Source of the DNA: Phoebastria nigripes
Taxonomy: Eukaryota; Chordata; Aves; Procellariiformes; Diomedeidae
DNA length: 64,000 bases
Direction of reading: 5' to 3'
Assembly: GCA_035582835.1 (NCBI GenBank)
Contig: JAYKAV010000778.1
Location: 2,705,860 to 2,769,859, forward strand
The notes under the pieces were generated by a model, which saw nothing but the letters and a program-made list of their open reading frames with translations, was not told where the DNA came from and ran no database searches. Positions 49,001 through 62,540 of the stretch are shown here, piece by piece; position 1 is the stretch's first letter, and each line of letters starts with the position of its first letter. Made by a program: the position numbers and the translations under genes.

Positions 49001-52000
49001 AAAAAAGCTCATCTTTTTTTTTCCCTTAGGTGAAATCTTTGCCTTATAAAAATATATTCTTTTTAAGTGCTTGTATTATTCTTAAGCCACTGAAAGCTAG
49101 CTCATCCACAATCATTTAGTAAGGTACAATGACCATTTCCAAATTTACNTGTGGGGAAATCATACTACAATCATGGCTTCAAGGCAGAAAGATCTGGCCC
49201 TATCCATATAATAGGCTAAAATTTTTAAGCTACTGTTACATCTAACATCCAATATCTTGATTTAAATAGATCACCTGAAGAACAATTTATCATGTAACTG
49301 CATAAGTTTTTAAACTGCTGTTTTCCTCTCCTTGCTGTAACTTTATATTGAACTTCTAGCATGAATTTACCACTTTCAGCTGTATTCACTGCTTTTTTTT
49401 CTAGTACTGAGGCTGCTTTATCAGAACACTTCTCCACAAATAAGCACTTCTAAAAATAATATATGGGCCACTAAGCTTGCACTTTGGTATACTAAATATA
49501 CTGAGCTTCTTAGATGCCTCCATGTAAGACATCTTGTTATTATCTCAGATTATCCTTATAGTTTATTCCTGAACAATATTGTTTTAGTCATGCAGTTGTG
49601 AAATTAACATAGAAGATAATTAATCGTATTACAGTAATGAAGTCACTACTGATCTATACAGTGAAGGATATTTGACCAGGCACTAATTATAACAGGGAAG
49701 TGACATGACCTGTGGAATGTTGTCAAATAGTGTATATTTATCAAAGCCAGAAAGAAATAATTCTCAGTGGACTTTCATACATTTTCATTTCTGTGTTCCA
49801 CAATTGTTTTTTTAGTTAAAAGCCAAGAGATTACTTGGGAGTTGACAGATGCAGTTTAAAAACCTTGATTGAATTTGACCAAAAGCTTTGACAAAAGCTT
49901 CAACAAACCAGTCATCACTTTTTAACTTTTTATCAACTAACTTTATTGTCAGCTGCCTACTCTCCGACTCCTACTCTGGAACTCATTCCCAAAACACATT
50001 GTAGAGGCCAGAAGTAAAAATGGATACTGAAAAACATTTAGTAAATTAATTGAGAATAACTCCATCAGTAGCTTTTATACAAATTGATCTGGTTATAACT
50101 CTTGGTCATCTGTTTTGTTGCTGGAAGCTAAAACTTTTATTAGGAAAAGGATCCCTTTAAATACAACTTTTACAGTCTTTTTAAACATCTGCTTCAGGCT
50201 GCTATTGCAGATACATACTGNGCTATTCAGCTACTTGATCTGATGCAGAATGACCCTTGTTCAAATTCAATTTCATAGTAACTCTTAGATTTATGATCAA
50301 TGTGCTCCTCTAGTCTCCTGTGAGGTCACTCATTTTACCATTTTGATTCTGTTATTTTATTTAATTTCATGTTATATTTTAGTTTTCACAACTGGACTTT
50401 GCAGTGGTATCACATTTCAACTTCTCCCCTAGGCCTGATCTTTGCCATAAGGATTACAGTTTTGTACAGCTGTACAAGTCAGCATGATTTTTATTAAAAC
50501 CAGCTGTAGCATCATTATAAGGAATTTCTTAAACAGTAAATTATACCAAAACATTTTTGTTTGTTTTCTCTTCTAAATTTTTCTATCCATACAGGCAAAC
50601 TAAATTTTGGCTGATCAGGAAATTTCAACATTGAAAGTGGTTTCTTTTTCTACATTCCTAAACCCATGTTTAACCCTTTGTTTTTTATCAGTTAATCTGA
50701 TCAGTGAATACTTCCAGCTCCATAATGTCAGCTCACTGANAAAACCTCCCCCCCCCAAATGCTTACCTTTGTGTCAGGTAGTGGTAAACATCTTCCTGGG
50801 ACAGCCTACACAAGGAAAGTTCTTGCTGCTAAAGTAGGAGGACTTCGTGAGGCTCCATAATGTATCAGGTCAGGACTTCCAGGCAGCCATGACCAACTTA
50901 TGGTTATCTGAAAATAAAATTTCAATTTTAAGTCTTATTATTGTAATTCTTTTTATTATAAATAACAAAAACAACTCTAGGTATAGAAAGCATTGGGTAA
51001 CATTTACTTCCCTCAAACTGAGAACTGCACTCTGCCATATGATCTGCATCCACCTGACTATGAGAGAGGCCTTGCAGTCAATATTCCTCCTTAAAACCAG
51101 AATTTGCCTACCTGATTGAAACACTTGCTTGAATCCTACCTTAAATCCTTCAGCTTGACAGTTACATAGAGAGCTCTTTAATCTACATCATTCAGCTGCC
51201 AAGACAGCCTTACTGCTTAGAACTGTGACTAGATGAAACATGAACCCCTTTTTCAATATGCCAGCCAGCTTCCTATTTTTGCTTTTATTACATTCATGCT
51301 TCTTGTTCTCTTTTTCCAGTGCCTTCTTTCAGACCTCACTATTGCAGGTCCTCATCAAAGTCACTTCTGTGTTCCTTCTTTGACATAGTCTTATGACAGG
51401 AGAGGCTTTTCCTACTTTATGACAGCTTAATAATACAAACTGTGAATCCAGAAGAGCTTGTCTGCGTTTTCTGAAATATTCACTGGCACCCAATATGTTC
51501 AATATTTAAGATCTCATATCACAGATAAAACATTCAAAACAATCTGGGAGAGAGACTGAAAATGGTTAATAACCATCATGTTTAAAATATACTTTACGAG
51601 ATACTTTAAAATCACCTTTCCTACTTGAGGTGACAAATTCATTAGGCAATAGAAGCCAAAAGCACTTTTTTCAGAAGCAATTTACTATTTAGTATATGAA
51701 ATAAAAGCAACAGGATTAGAATTACTGTTAATTTTTAGAAGACCCTATATCTGAATGTTCAATTCATTTGAACAATTTTAATGTAACTATTGAACAAAAC
51801 AAAGTATGATTTAGTGTCAGTTTTCAGTGGATGCATAAGCTACACTAGGCCTATACTTAGGAAAATCTCCCTTGATCAGGCTTGGAGCATTACTGTTTGC
51901 TGTGTTTCATGGAGAACACTTAAAGAGTTCAGCCAGGTTGGCTTACAAAATTATCAGCCCAAATAGGTGATAGTGAAGCACTCATGTACATAGTCTCAAT

Positions 52001-53280
52001 TCAGTGTTGTATTGCTATTTAATGAGACACAACTAAAGACAAAAATCTGTAAAAGAGAGATAAAGTACTGCCCTGTAAAGCTTGCCTGAACAGTGAGCTG
52101 TAAGAAACAAGCAGGGCATTTACTTGCTTTACTTTATTTTCAGTCATCATAATGCAAATATATGTGAGCTTAAGGTTTTCATGTAGAAGAAGTAGTCATC
52201 CTGTCAAACATTGTGCTTGTAGAAAACAAAAATAAGTTGTTAATAAGTTAATAACCCCTAATATTTCTGAACGAGAATTTTCCTAAGCCAAGTGTCTCAA
52301 TAATGTCTAAGTACTCAAAGTGTAGCAGAAGTGTTCCTATAAATACATCTCCTTCAACTTGGGGAGAAAGGAGATGAAGTATGAACACAGTTGTAATGCA
52401 CCAGTTCTACTGATGGTGGTTTCATTTTGTATCCTTCTATTGCAACCAAATGTCATTTGCAAAGCACTAATTCAGGCATTTCCCTTGAAGTAGCTGTCAA
52501 GTCTTCTAATCNGGTTCATTTAGTTCATCTCTATTTTAGAAAGCATCAAGATGTCTCAAGCAGGCTACTATTGAAATTAAATGTGCATACGCAGCTATAG
52601 ATACTTTGACTGTGTAAACACAGTTCCAGCCCTTTTGTTGTCAGCTTTATCTTTCACGCTTTTCATGGAAAATACTGGTATTCACCTACATTTGTGGAGT
52701 GTGTAGCACAAATTATTCTTAGTTGGTTCCCATGAGCTATTGTAATACAGTTAATATATTGAATAATTGCTTGGCAGTGTTTTCATTAAAACATTGTGTA
52801 TTAAATAGCATTCGCCTTTAAAAAGTAAGCTAAATATTATGAAGTGCAAACAAGCAGAATGAGGTCTTGCCAAGTGGGTGAGTTTTGGCTTATCCATATG
52901 AGATACTTCATTCTATTTTCACCTTTTCTGGAAGCAAATCTATTGTAATCCAAATGATCTTACCTGTAATACTGACAGAACGATAGCTGCCTCCTTCAGT
53001 CAGTAACAAGCACAATGAACTACAGAAATGTTACAAGAATCTATGGGACACTCCACTCTCTGAACCAAAGACTACTGGGAGAAAATGAATAGGGTTGTTT
53101 GCTTGCTTTAAAATAATTTACATAATGTTGAAATATTTAAACTCTAATTAAGGAATATAGAGACATTCACTGGGGGAGGGAAAGAAATACTGTTGAGAGA
53201 AAAAGCTGCTGTAGGAAATAAGGAATCTTGTGGAAGGTGAAGCAAGTCATTCATTGCTGTTATACGCACTTTATCTGTAC
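46069..53280. other. Long AT-rich non-genic stretch
   Basis: About 7.2 kb without a recognised gene or transposon. At 46981 a pyrimidine tract ending TTGCTGCAG resembles a splice acceptor, followed by a 62-codon frame, but the frame matches nothing and no donor-bounded exon stands out. An AT palindrome lies at 48627-48682. Open frames of 84-90 codons at 50847-51124 overlap on both strands and look random. Confidence 0.5.
48627..48682. repeat. AT-rich hairpin, 13-bp perfect arms
   Basis: TTCAATATATATT at 48627-48639 is the exact reverse complement of AATATATATTGAA at 48670-48682, with a 30-bp AT-rich loop that also contains ATATAT words. AT-rich palindromes of this size arise often by chance and by microsatellite slippage. 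Confidence 0.8.
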
Positions 53281-53285
53281 GAAGC

Positions 53286-53881
53286 TGTCGTGGTTTAACC
53301 CCAGCCGGCAACTAAGCACCACACAGCTGCTAGCTCACTCCCTGCCCCCCACAGTGGGATGGGGGAGAGAACTGGAAGAGTCAAAGTGAGAACACTTGTG
53401 GGCTAAGATAAGAACAGTTTAATAATTGAAATATAATAATAATAACAACAACAATAATAATAATAGTAGTAATGAGAAGGAAAATAACAAAAAGAGAGAG
53501 AAATAAAACCCAAGAAAGACAAGTGATGCAAATGAAAAACAATTGCTCACCACCAACTGACTGATGCCCAGCCTGTCCCCACACAGCGGCTCTCCTGGCC
53601 AGCTTTCCCCTAGTTTGTATACTGAGCACGACATCATATGGTATTGGCCAGTTTGGGTCAGCTGTCCTGGCTGTGTCCCCTCCCAACTTCTTGTGTATCT
53701 CCAGCCTTCTCAGTCAGTAGGTCATGAGAAGCTGAAAAGTCCTTGACTTAGTGTAAGAACTACTTAGCAACAACTAAAACATCAGTGTGTTATCAACATT
53801 ATTCTCATGTTAAATCCAAAACACAGCAATATACCAGCTACTAGGAAGAAAATTAACTCTATCCCAGCTGAAACCAGGACA
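53286..53881 (-). mobile_element. Solo ERV LTR with 5-bp target-site duplication
   Basis: A 596-bp LTR with ends TGTCGTGGTTTAACCCCAGC and AACCAGGACA on the + strand, so TG...CA. It is flanked by an exact 5-bp duplication, GAAGC, at 53281-53285 and 53882-53886. The retroviral sense is the - strand: read that way there is a TATA-like TATACAAA (53621 down to 53614) and an ATTAAA poly(A) signal (53423 down to 53418) downstream of it, in the right order. I recognise this LTR as a common bird family. A 5-bp duplication is typical of ERVL/class III elements. An AAT/AAC-rich microsatellite (about 53430-53475) lies inside it, as in other copies I recall. No gag, pol or env sequence or partner LTR is nearby, so this is the product of LTR-LTR recombination. 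Frames of 72-105 codons on its - strand are incidental. Confidence 0.95.
53430..53475. repeat. AAT/AAC trinucleotide microsatellite inside the LTR
   Basis: AATAATAATAACAACAACAA-type units followed by AATAATAATAGTAGTAATG. It lies within the R/U5 side of the - strand LTR and gives the Ile/Val/Leu-rich runs in the spurious - strand frames. Confidence 0.85.
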
Positions 53882-53886
53882 GAAGC

Positions 53887-56800
53887 ATATATATACACAG
53901 CAATTTTTGATGTAATGGTAGTGCCCAGTTCAGCAATTAAGGAGCTAACAGAGGTAACAAGCAATATATAAGGAAGCAGGAGACATATGGATGTGCTGCT
54001 AGTACCAGAGATGGGGTACAGGAGTGTGAAAGCACAGGCAGGGACAGGACTCCCAGCTCCAAGCCTGAACACCCAGATGAAACAAGAGTTGATGTGCACA
54101 TTTCAAAAAAGGTGTTACGATTCTAGGGAAGGAGGAGTGGTGGGGAAGAGAGTTCGCTGGATAGACATTATAACATCTGGCTTGGGAAACAAGTGTGATC
54201 TGGACGGGCAGTTATCTTGAGGAGTCTCCCTCACAGCCCTGAGGAAAGCGTGTTTTTGTTTGTAAATATACACTCAGAAGTCTGATGTCTTTGGCTGCTA
54301 CCAGCACTGTTTATCCACATGGACTGAGGAATAAGTCTCGTAAGACATATGTAGCTATTATACTCTTTAGGTAAAGGATGATGAAGACCGCAGATGAGAT
54401 AATATTCTTATCAACCATGCTCTCCTACAGGCAAGACTCCAGCATGAAGAAGTGCACCCTGAATACAAGCACATAACTGCATATTGTGTCATCAGAGAAA
54501 GAAGGGACTGAGAAATAATGGCAATTGTGCTCTACTTCTGTAGCCAAGAGTATATCCAGAATCCACAAATTCACCTATAAATGTAATTCAATTTTCCAGG
54601 GAAAATCAGCTCTGTGACCTAGATAGTAATAAACAGAACACTGTGCATGCATTAGCCCGATGTACAACAGTTAAGGCTGCAATAAATTTTGCACTTAAAG
54701 AGAAACTGAATCTACTGCTTCTCATTAATGATTCAGACTTCATGCTGGAGGCTAGCATTTGTGGGGGCCTTTTCTTTCTTTCTTTTTAATATGTAGAAGT
54801 GTAATAAGAGGCAGAGCTTTGTGCAGCACTGATTTTCTTTATCAGAAGCACTTTGCAATTTTGAAGTGCTCAGGGCTGTTGCATCTATTCACTGGGGATC
54901 CAGAGCGACAGCATCAGAGTAGCTCTACACAAAAAACCCAGTTGTGCTTGACACATTCCCTTAATCTTGCTCAATGTGAGATACTACGGTATTTGTACAA
55001 CAAGAAAAATAAAACATGATGTTGCTTCAAGGACTACTATCTGCCACTCTCCTCTCCTCTCTGGCATGTGTAGAATATTGTCCAGAGATGTCTGCTGCCA
55101 GTAGGAAATGGCTCCACTAATGGGGCATTACCCGTGGAGAGGAGAAGCCAAGATGTATCAGCTGCTTTGCAACTTAACTCATACTCCGCTGAACTGTGAT
55201 TTCCACTTAGGTAGCGGTCCTTCCTCCTGGATGTAAATCTGTTTTAATAAGCAAGGAGCAATCAATCAATCACACAAACTCTTAAGCAAGGAAATCTAAT
55301 ATTTGAGGGAAAAAAAATCATCCTATCTACTGTTGTTATGCCAAGTCTAATCATCTGGGCACTCTTTCCAACTACCAGGAATGGTGATCATTTTTTCAGA
55401 TTTTATGGAAAGGAAGAGGATGAATAAGCTTATATGGGGCAGATTTATTCCAGTAAGAGACACTTGTGTCTTTCTATTTTTTCCTGTGCCTACTTCTATA
55501 TTGTGTCAAACACTTTTATATAAACTTAAGTAGGTGAAAATTAACACTGACTTCATAGGACTATTCAGAAATGTAAACTCTATTTATATTTGCTGCACAT
55601 ATCTGTAAATATTAAATATATGGTAAACAATATAATTAAAAATTTCAAGATGAAAACAAAAAACCAAATCATCCTTTATTTTTTTCCCCCTTACATCTTA
55701 GTGATCTTGGATGAAATGATATCTCTAAAATGAAGATTTGTGAATTATTTATTAATAAATCTTTAAGATATACCCCTTAAAAAGGTTATAGCTGTTTATC
55801 TGATGTTTACTTAGCTAGTAATACTATTTCATAGATACAGCCTGTAACTAGAAATGGAGCAATTCTCACGTAGGAAATGCTTTTTGAAATATATTATTCT
55901 GCTTATTTCCAGAAGCAATGAAAATTTCATTACACAAAGTCAATTTACCTAAACAAGCTCAAAGGACGGGACCTTGCAGATGAATTAAAATCCTCTTTGT
56001 GTTTCAAAATTCAAAGGGACAAACTGATGTTTCATAGACTAGCACACCAACNCAAATGATTTTCTCCATTGTTGATTCTTGGCTAAGAAATCCTGAAAGG
56101 AGGACTCTGACTCTCGATGTTTAATCGGCTTCTGGGTCTGTGCAGCTCACTATTAACAAACATAAAGCTGCAAAAAAATGGAACTTGAAAGGAGAAAAGG
56201 AAAAAGCATTCCCAAATGTTTTTGAAGCTACGCATTTCTAAAAGCCAGTGAAAATCCATCTTATGGATCCACATGACAGCAGATCAGTTTTATCCAGTCA
56301 GAGCACATGGTGTTTGGTATTCATTAATGATTTTATGACAAATCGGATATATTTTCATCTGCAGGCATAAATACGTCACTGAAGGTTTCATTTCTCAAAA
56401 AAAAGCATATAGTGCATGAGGATCTAAAATTTAAGTTTGATTTATTTTTCAGCAAGCCTTTGTGCATTTCGTTTTAAATGCATTCATATTTGAAATGACA
56501 TCTCAGGAAAGAAGCAGCACCTTTAGAAGCTGTCTTTGCCAACAGTCTGATCTTATACAAGAGAGCTCAGTTTTTAGGTTAGTTTAATCTTGCATCCTCC
56601 AAACACATTATACTTATTTAATCTCTTATGAAAGCCTCACTGATTTTAAACTCAGCATACGGTGAGCAGTCAGTAGAACTGGTCATATTGCATCAGGTTA
56701 AGCTTGGGATAGTTTTAACACAGAAAGAAATGGGATGTGAGGGCTTATGGTTGTCATAGTGCTACCATAGTGAAACAACTACTTTATTTTTGATTCATAA

Positions 56801-58821
56801 TCTTTGGCAAGTGACACTGACGCTGCCTCATGAAGTGAGCAAATGTATGGCCTGGGCTAGTGTTGCTGAGGGATTACGTGGAGAACCAGCTCACAGGGTA
56901 TAGCAGAAGGCTCTGTAGCCTGTGCTCTCCCAGCACTCCTATGCATATCTGAACAGCAGGTATTTGCAGACTCAAATAGTACACATAGATTTAAATTGCA
57001 CTGAATCGTACATAAAATCAAGAATCTCTTGAATACACCAAATAAAATAAATAATTTAAAAACCAATGCTGTTCTTTTTTGTGCTGGCAGGAAGGGAATA
57101 AGAGAGGGGAATCATATCAGGGGAGCTGCCTGCTGTGTTGTGTACAAGNGTATTTGATATCTAAGCCAGACTTTTACCATAATGTTTTGACTTGTTTGAT
57201 GTCTGAGGATAGGAAGAAGCTGGAGTAGATGTTCAGTTCTATTAGTAGCACAATCACTGTTGTTCACTTATCCAAAGGCAACTGACTGTTTTCCCCATCT
57301 GAGGGAGAAATTCATCTTGGTGTCATGCAAAATAGCACTTTTCTGAGTTGATTATTAGAAGATATTACCCTTGACTTTGTTGTTGGTTAAGCCTCCTGTT
57401 GTGATAGTAGTTACTTTTATACCAAGATAAAATAATCATGCTTTTTTCACTTTTTACATAAACCTGTCCTCACTTACATTGCCTTAACATGACCTAAGCC
57501 ACACCTATGACCAATCCTTCCTGGATTAATTCAGAAGGTGGAATCTTCCTTTAAAATTTTCCATCAGCAAGACCCAACAGAGGAAACAAATGTATTAAGC
57601 GAGCTGACACATTGTATTATTATTTCTTCTAGTTTTTGTTTGCTCAGGAGAGTAGATTATTCACCAGCTAGAACTTCGGAATACTCTTGGTAATAAATCT
57701 TGCATGACAGAGATAGACACATCTCCATAGTCATAAAAACACAAGACATGATCATAAACAATTCAATAATCCACCTGATTATTAGGTTTCCACATTACTA
57801 TATTTACACTGTTCTGAAGTACTGGACTTTGATGTGGACATAAATGTATCACCTAGTCAGCTCTATCTTCTTTCATAGACAGACTGTCAGAAAACTACAT
57901 AAACCTGCCTGGCAATACGCTAACATGACAAATACGTTTGGACTCTGGAGGACTTCCTCTACCTGCATTTGAAGGTTTTACTTGCAGAGTTTAGGCTGCA
58001 GGAGATTGAGGAATCTGATCACAAGACTACTGTTTAAAGACAGTGAAGACACAGCTCAAGGAACAAAAATGCCGGCCTTGTTCCTTAGTTTCTTCATCAA
58101 TTTATACTACATTTTGTTATATAGTTAATATACAACATTTGATAACANAGGATATGGCCCCAGATGCATTATTTCTGAGCTTCTTAAATATGCTATTGTT
58201 TTTAAGACAATTAAGAGGAAGAATGTGCTCTGTGGATCATTAAAGAGTAATTTTCCCAAATAGAAGATGAACATGGGAGACACACAGGCCTTGCTGGAAA
58301 ATTCAACAACTAAGTGATGAAAATTACGTTCTTGGTGGTTATGAGCATCCAGACGGATCTCTCAGTGGTATATGAGAGAGTAATGGTGTGGCAAAAAGGA
58401 GCCTTAAAAGGGGATACAAGTAGCTTGTTCCTCATAGTGGAAGAGAACAGCTAAGCTTAATTTTACAACCCTTATTCAAGAGGCAAATCCTTATTCATTT
58501 GAATACTGTCACTGAATTCACATGTGAATAAAGATACAGAATGTTAGAAATCTGAACTCCTAGCTTTCCACTTAAATACTCATATAAAAAACTACTTATT
58601 ACTTGTTAAAATCAGCTTATAAGGTACTTATGTATTAGATATACTTATATCAAGCACTGTTGAGCAATCCAGAATCTGCATTTGAAGAGTTACACAGGTG
58701 TTTAATTCATTTTAGAATGTCACAAGTAAAACTACAGAGCCTGTTATTATAATGGGAACAGAACAAGAAAAAGAGATCATATCNTAAATTGTTAAAATTA
58801 TAGGTTTAGTTGTTCCTCCAA
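53887..58821. other. Long AT-rich non-genic stretch
   Basis: No gene or transposon recognised in about 4.9 kb. Open frames are short (86 codons or fewer outside the LTR) and featureless. The segment 55270-56480 is strongly AT-rich with several homopolymers. Scattered TAATTA words are no more frequent than the composition predicts by eye. Confidence 0.5.
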
Positions 58822-58985
58822 AGTTGCTTCACTGTAGCCATACTGGTCTAAAGTATGTAGGAGAGACAAGCTTGTAGATGAAGGTAACATCTATTAGACG
58901 AGATAATACAATTGGAAAAATTAGACAAGTCTTTCTTCAAGTCTGAAATAAAAAGAGCAGACTTAAGAGCTAAATGCAAGTCCAG
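58822..58985 (+). mobile_element. Old interspersed repeat, probable DNA-transposon fossil
   Basis: The words GCTTCACTGTAGCCATACTG, GTCTAAAGTATG, AGACAAGCTTGTAGATGAAG, GTAACATCTATTAGACGAG, ACAATTGGAAAAATTAGACA, CTTTCTTCAAGTCTGAAATA and GCAGACTTAAGAGCTAAATG occur in the order I remember from an interspersed repeat that is abundant in turtles and present in birds and crocodilians. I am not certain of its family name or class; a non-autonomous DNA element is most likely. The boundaries are approximate, and similarity may extend right past 59000. No coding potential. Confidence 0.5.
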
Positions 58986-61900
58986 TCTCCCTCTGAAAGT
59001 TTAGTTGTGTACGTTATCAACTGGCCTACCCCTGACAGGAAAGCTTATAACCCCCCAACGAAGCTGGAACAAGCTGTCTTGTCCTATTCTTCTGTGATAT
59101 ATTTACTACAAAGAAACCAGATAAGCAAAAATAGAGAGATAGTTGTGATTTGCATAGTGATCAAATAGAGTAGGCCTCCTAATAGTTATTTCATTATTTC
59201 AGTATTATTTTTAAAGTTTTAACTACAGCACTCTTCAGAGTAATGTGTAACATACGAAAACGCAGATTCCCAAGTTCTGTAGTTTCTGATTCTTTCCTGT
59301 AATAACACCATCTGGTAGCTTAGCTATATACAGTGGCTAAAGTCACAAAGCAGGCATTACTGACCTTCAGCAGTGAAACCAAACATTTACAAACAATAGA
59401 AAGCATCTCAGCACCCCAGGGAACGTGAAATCAGATAAGCTACACCTTCTGTTATATGTTTCCTTTAGTATTCCTTAGAAGAAAGAAACAATGTCCGCTT
59501 ACAGTGTCCTGATATTGACTCCTAGGCCAAATTCTATTACAAAACTGTGCTCATTGAAAAAGGTTCAGTAAAACCATTTAAATGCTCTGCAGCAGGAACT
59601 TCAAGCCCTGTTCATTTTCCTTACACTAGTTAAAATAAAAAATCCACCTGTCAATCACTGCTTGTGTACAAACTCCTCAAAGCCAAAAAGTTAAAAGAAA
59701 ACTTTTGCATTGTCCTTTAACAGGACGACTGTTACATACTTACATCAATAAACGCATACACACACAGACACTGCATATTCATCAACATAATTGAATAAGA
59801 AATAAATAAATAGACAAAATAAATATTTTTCCATCCTAGACACATTAGAATTAGAAAAATTCTGACAAGTAGCAGCCCATATTTATGCACATTCCCTCTA
59901 CAAGTTTTAAAATGTGAAGTTGGAGACTTCTTTATAAACTTGTGCTTATTTATATTCTGTTTTTCCTGGTTAATATGAATAGTTTCTACCTTAAATAAGT
60001 TTGTTCTTCTAATTTATGTTTTAATGAAACTTCAGGCTACATTCAAAGTCTCTTTTTTATGTTTTTGGTTTAGCCCAGAATCCTGCCTGACCTGGAATAC
60101 TGCCACAGAGGGTATCGATGGCTATACGAGCCACATTTTGTTCTGAGAAAAAATAAAATAACATGAACCAATCTCTTAGCAGCTTTAAAAGATTCAAAAG
60201 TGTAATTTTAAAGGTGATAAAAGCATAAGTAGATTTAACTGATGTTTAAGGCCACAACTAGAANGCCCACTTTTCTGGGTAAAGGGTGTAAAGATTTTGT
60301 GAATGGTAAATTTGTAGGACATGTGCCTATTTTTTTTTGTCAAACCCTAGCAAAAATGTCCTTTGAAGATGAGATGTTAATTTTAAAAAGTTGGAAGAAT
60401 GGAATCATACTTAGATTTCAAATGCCATGATAGCAAGTACAAGATGAAGCTTCTGTTAGGCACCTTCAGGAAGTAAACAGCACACAACAGTACAATCAAA
60501 AGTGGAGACCATTGGTTTAAATACCATGACTACTATGTCAAATGAATTTTAATACACTCAGACTGAGGATCAGGACTTGGCTTGATGTACAAAGTCTAAC
60601 GTCTGTCCTTATGAGGGTTCCACCTGCTGCCGTTGCCAAATGGTGCCTCACAAACACCGCTTCAAAACAGAGAGGGGCTTTTGTTGTTTTCATCATTTTG
60701 TTTTTGTTTTCCAATTACAAACATGATTTGCAAAATGAATAGAAATCTGGAAGAGATTTAAGGATTTCAGACAGACTTCCCAAAGGCATTTGGCGGCACT
60801 ATGCCAGGGCTAGTTCAGAGTGAGAAAATCAGTCTAATTTAAAATTCTTATCTGGTCTTACCCAAAAGATAGACAATGGTTGCTGAAGCTATACTTCCAG
60901 GATGATATCCTGCAGAAAGCAATTTAGGTTATTAGCACAGAGAGGACAGAAGAGCAATTTTCCAGCCTATACAGTTAATCAATAGGAAGCCCTCACTTCC
61001 TCTGGAGAGAAGGGGCAATTGTGCTTAAAGGACAATGATTCCTAAGATGGCTTGAAAACATTATAATGGTACAAAAAAGGCATCTGAGAGTGGAAAAAAT
61101 TGAAGAGGAGAACTAGAGATAATTTATACCAAGGGCTCAGGTGGCCAAGGATATTGAGGAAGCTGTCAAGGCCTACTGCATGTGCCAAAAATGATGGCCA
61201 AATTCATAAAGATAATCCACACTGCTGACATAGCAAAACCAAATGCCTAACACAGAGATTTGTTTACGATTAATGGGAATGTATATGTGTTTGCTCTAAA
61301 CTCTTATTCCAATTCCTTTGACACAGTCTTAGAAAAAGAAAGTACAGTTAAACAGATGATCATGCACATCAAATCTGTTTTCACTAGACATATCAGACAT
61401 AGTAATGTCTGTCTGTGGGCCACCATTTAAGAAGCAGTTTGCTGTGAAATATGGGTTTAGACATGGGACCTCTAGTTTGTTATCCCCTTTCCCAATAGGC
61501 TGGTAGAAAGTGGTGCCAAAATAGTGCCTATAAAGGTGGCAGTGGAATGAGACACCAATCTGTATTTAGCTCTGCAAAATTATAAGATGGCACCAGTGAA
61601 GCATGGGTTGACAGCTGCTGACATTTTATTTAACTGAAAACTGAAAACAAGATTACTGGCACTGAGTAGAAGTGGATGTCAGAGTCATGGAGGATTTGCA
61701 GAAATATAGAGACATGGATAAGGCCGAACAAAAGTATTATTTAGTGTCCCAGAAGATGCCAGCTCCACTAGAAAATGACACTGAACATATCTATGATGAA
61801 AATGTGTGACTGTAACATGCAATTTTGTCTCAGAAGACCTTTGCTTCAGGTTTATGAGGCTGTCAGCCCCAATGGACTTCTACTGAAGAAAACTACAGCT

Positions 61901-62337
61901 CCACAATGAAAGGGAGAGATAATGGCTACCAAAAGTGAGGAAAGTAGCAGTCAGGCATGACTGTCCAATTAAACAGAGTTATAGAATACTAATATCAGAA
62001 AGGAAACTATCAAGTCCAAAAACCAGTGCAAGTCACCAAGAATATTTATTTTACATTGTTTAGCATTTTGCTTATTAGGCTAGCTGTAAGTATGTAACAT
62101 TTGCTGTCATATGTGTTTGAGAAGATTTATTATGAAAAGTGACTTTTAATTGGTAATTCAGAGGCAGTGGGAACTCAGATGCTGAATATAGTAGACAAAT
62201 TGCAAGCACTTTGTCTCAGAGAGTATGTCTTCTCTGTCAAACAACATCTATACCCTTGGTCCCCTTACTGTGCACATCTTCTCTGCAGTAACTCAGTTTC
62301 CTCAAAAGCAAAATCTCCATGTGATTCTGGGAAAACT
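58986..62337. other. AT-rich non-genic stretch
   Basis: No gene recognised. A short CA-rich stretch lies near 59755-59770. Frames of 60-66 codons at 60242-60742 are featureless. The segment 60780-62050 has somewhat higher complexity and purine content, but nothing in it is identifiable. Confidence 0.5.
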
Positions 62338-62540
62338 TCATTTAAGGCCCCCAAATAAACNAGCCAGACAGCTTCCAGAGAAGGAGCCAGGAAGCAAAGC
62401 TGATGGAAAGTGTCCCCTCACCAGGCTTGCCTGGCTGGGCAGCATGTGTGTCCCCACGATCCTCAGCACAGGCGGGTAATTTGCAGCAGCCCTCAGCTCC
62501 CATGAGACTGCAGGGCTCACTCTCAAAAGGCAGGATGGAC
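62338..62540. other. GC-rich patch of unknown type
   Basis: A short GC-rich block in AT-rich DNA with one ambiguous base at 62361. It contains TCCCCTCACCAGGCTTGCCT, loosely like a word in the GC-rich patch at 3565-3860 (CCCCTCACCAGGCCTG near 3630). Overlapping frames on both strands (63-115 codons) are low-complexity and unrecognised. A shared repeat origin with the 3.6-kb patch is possible, but one short match is weak evidence. Confidence 0.4.

Noticed and set aside
53381..53686. 101-codon - strand frame with a hydrophobic Ile/Val/Leu tail
   Set aside because: It lies wholly inside the solo LTR, and the tail is the translated AAT/AAC microsatellite.
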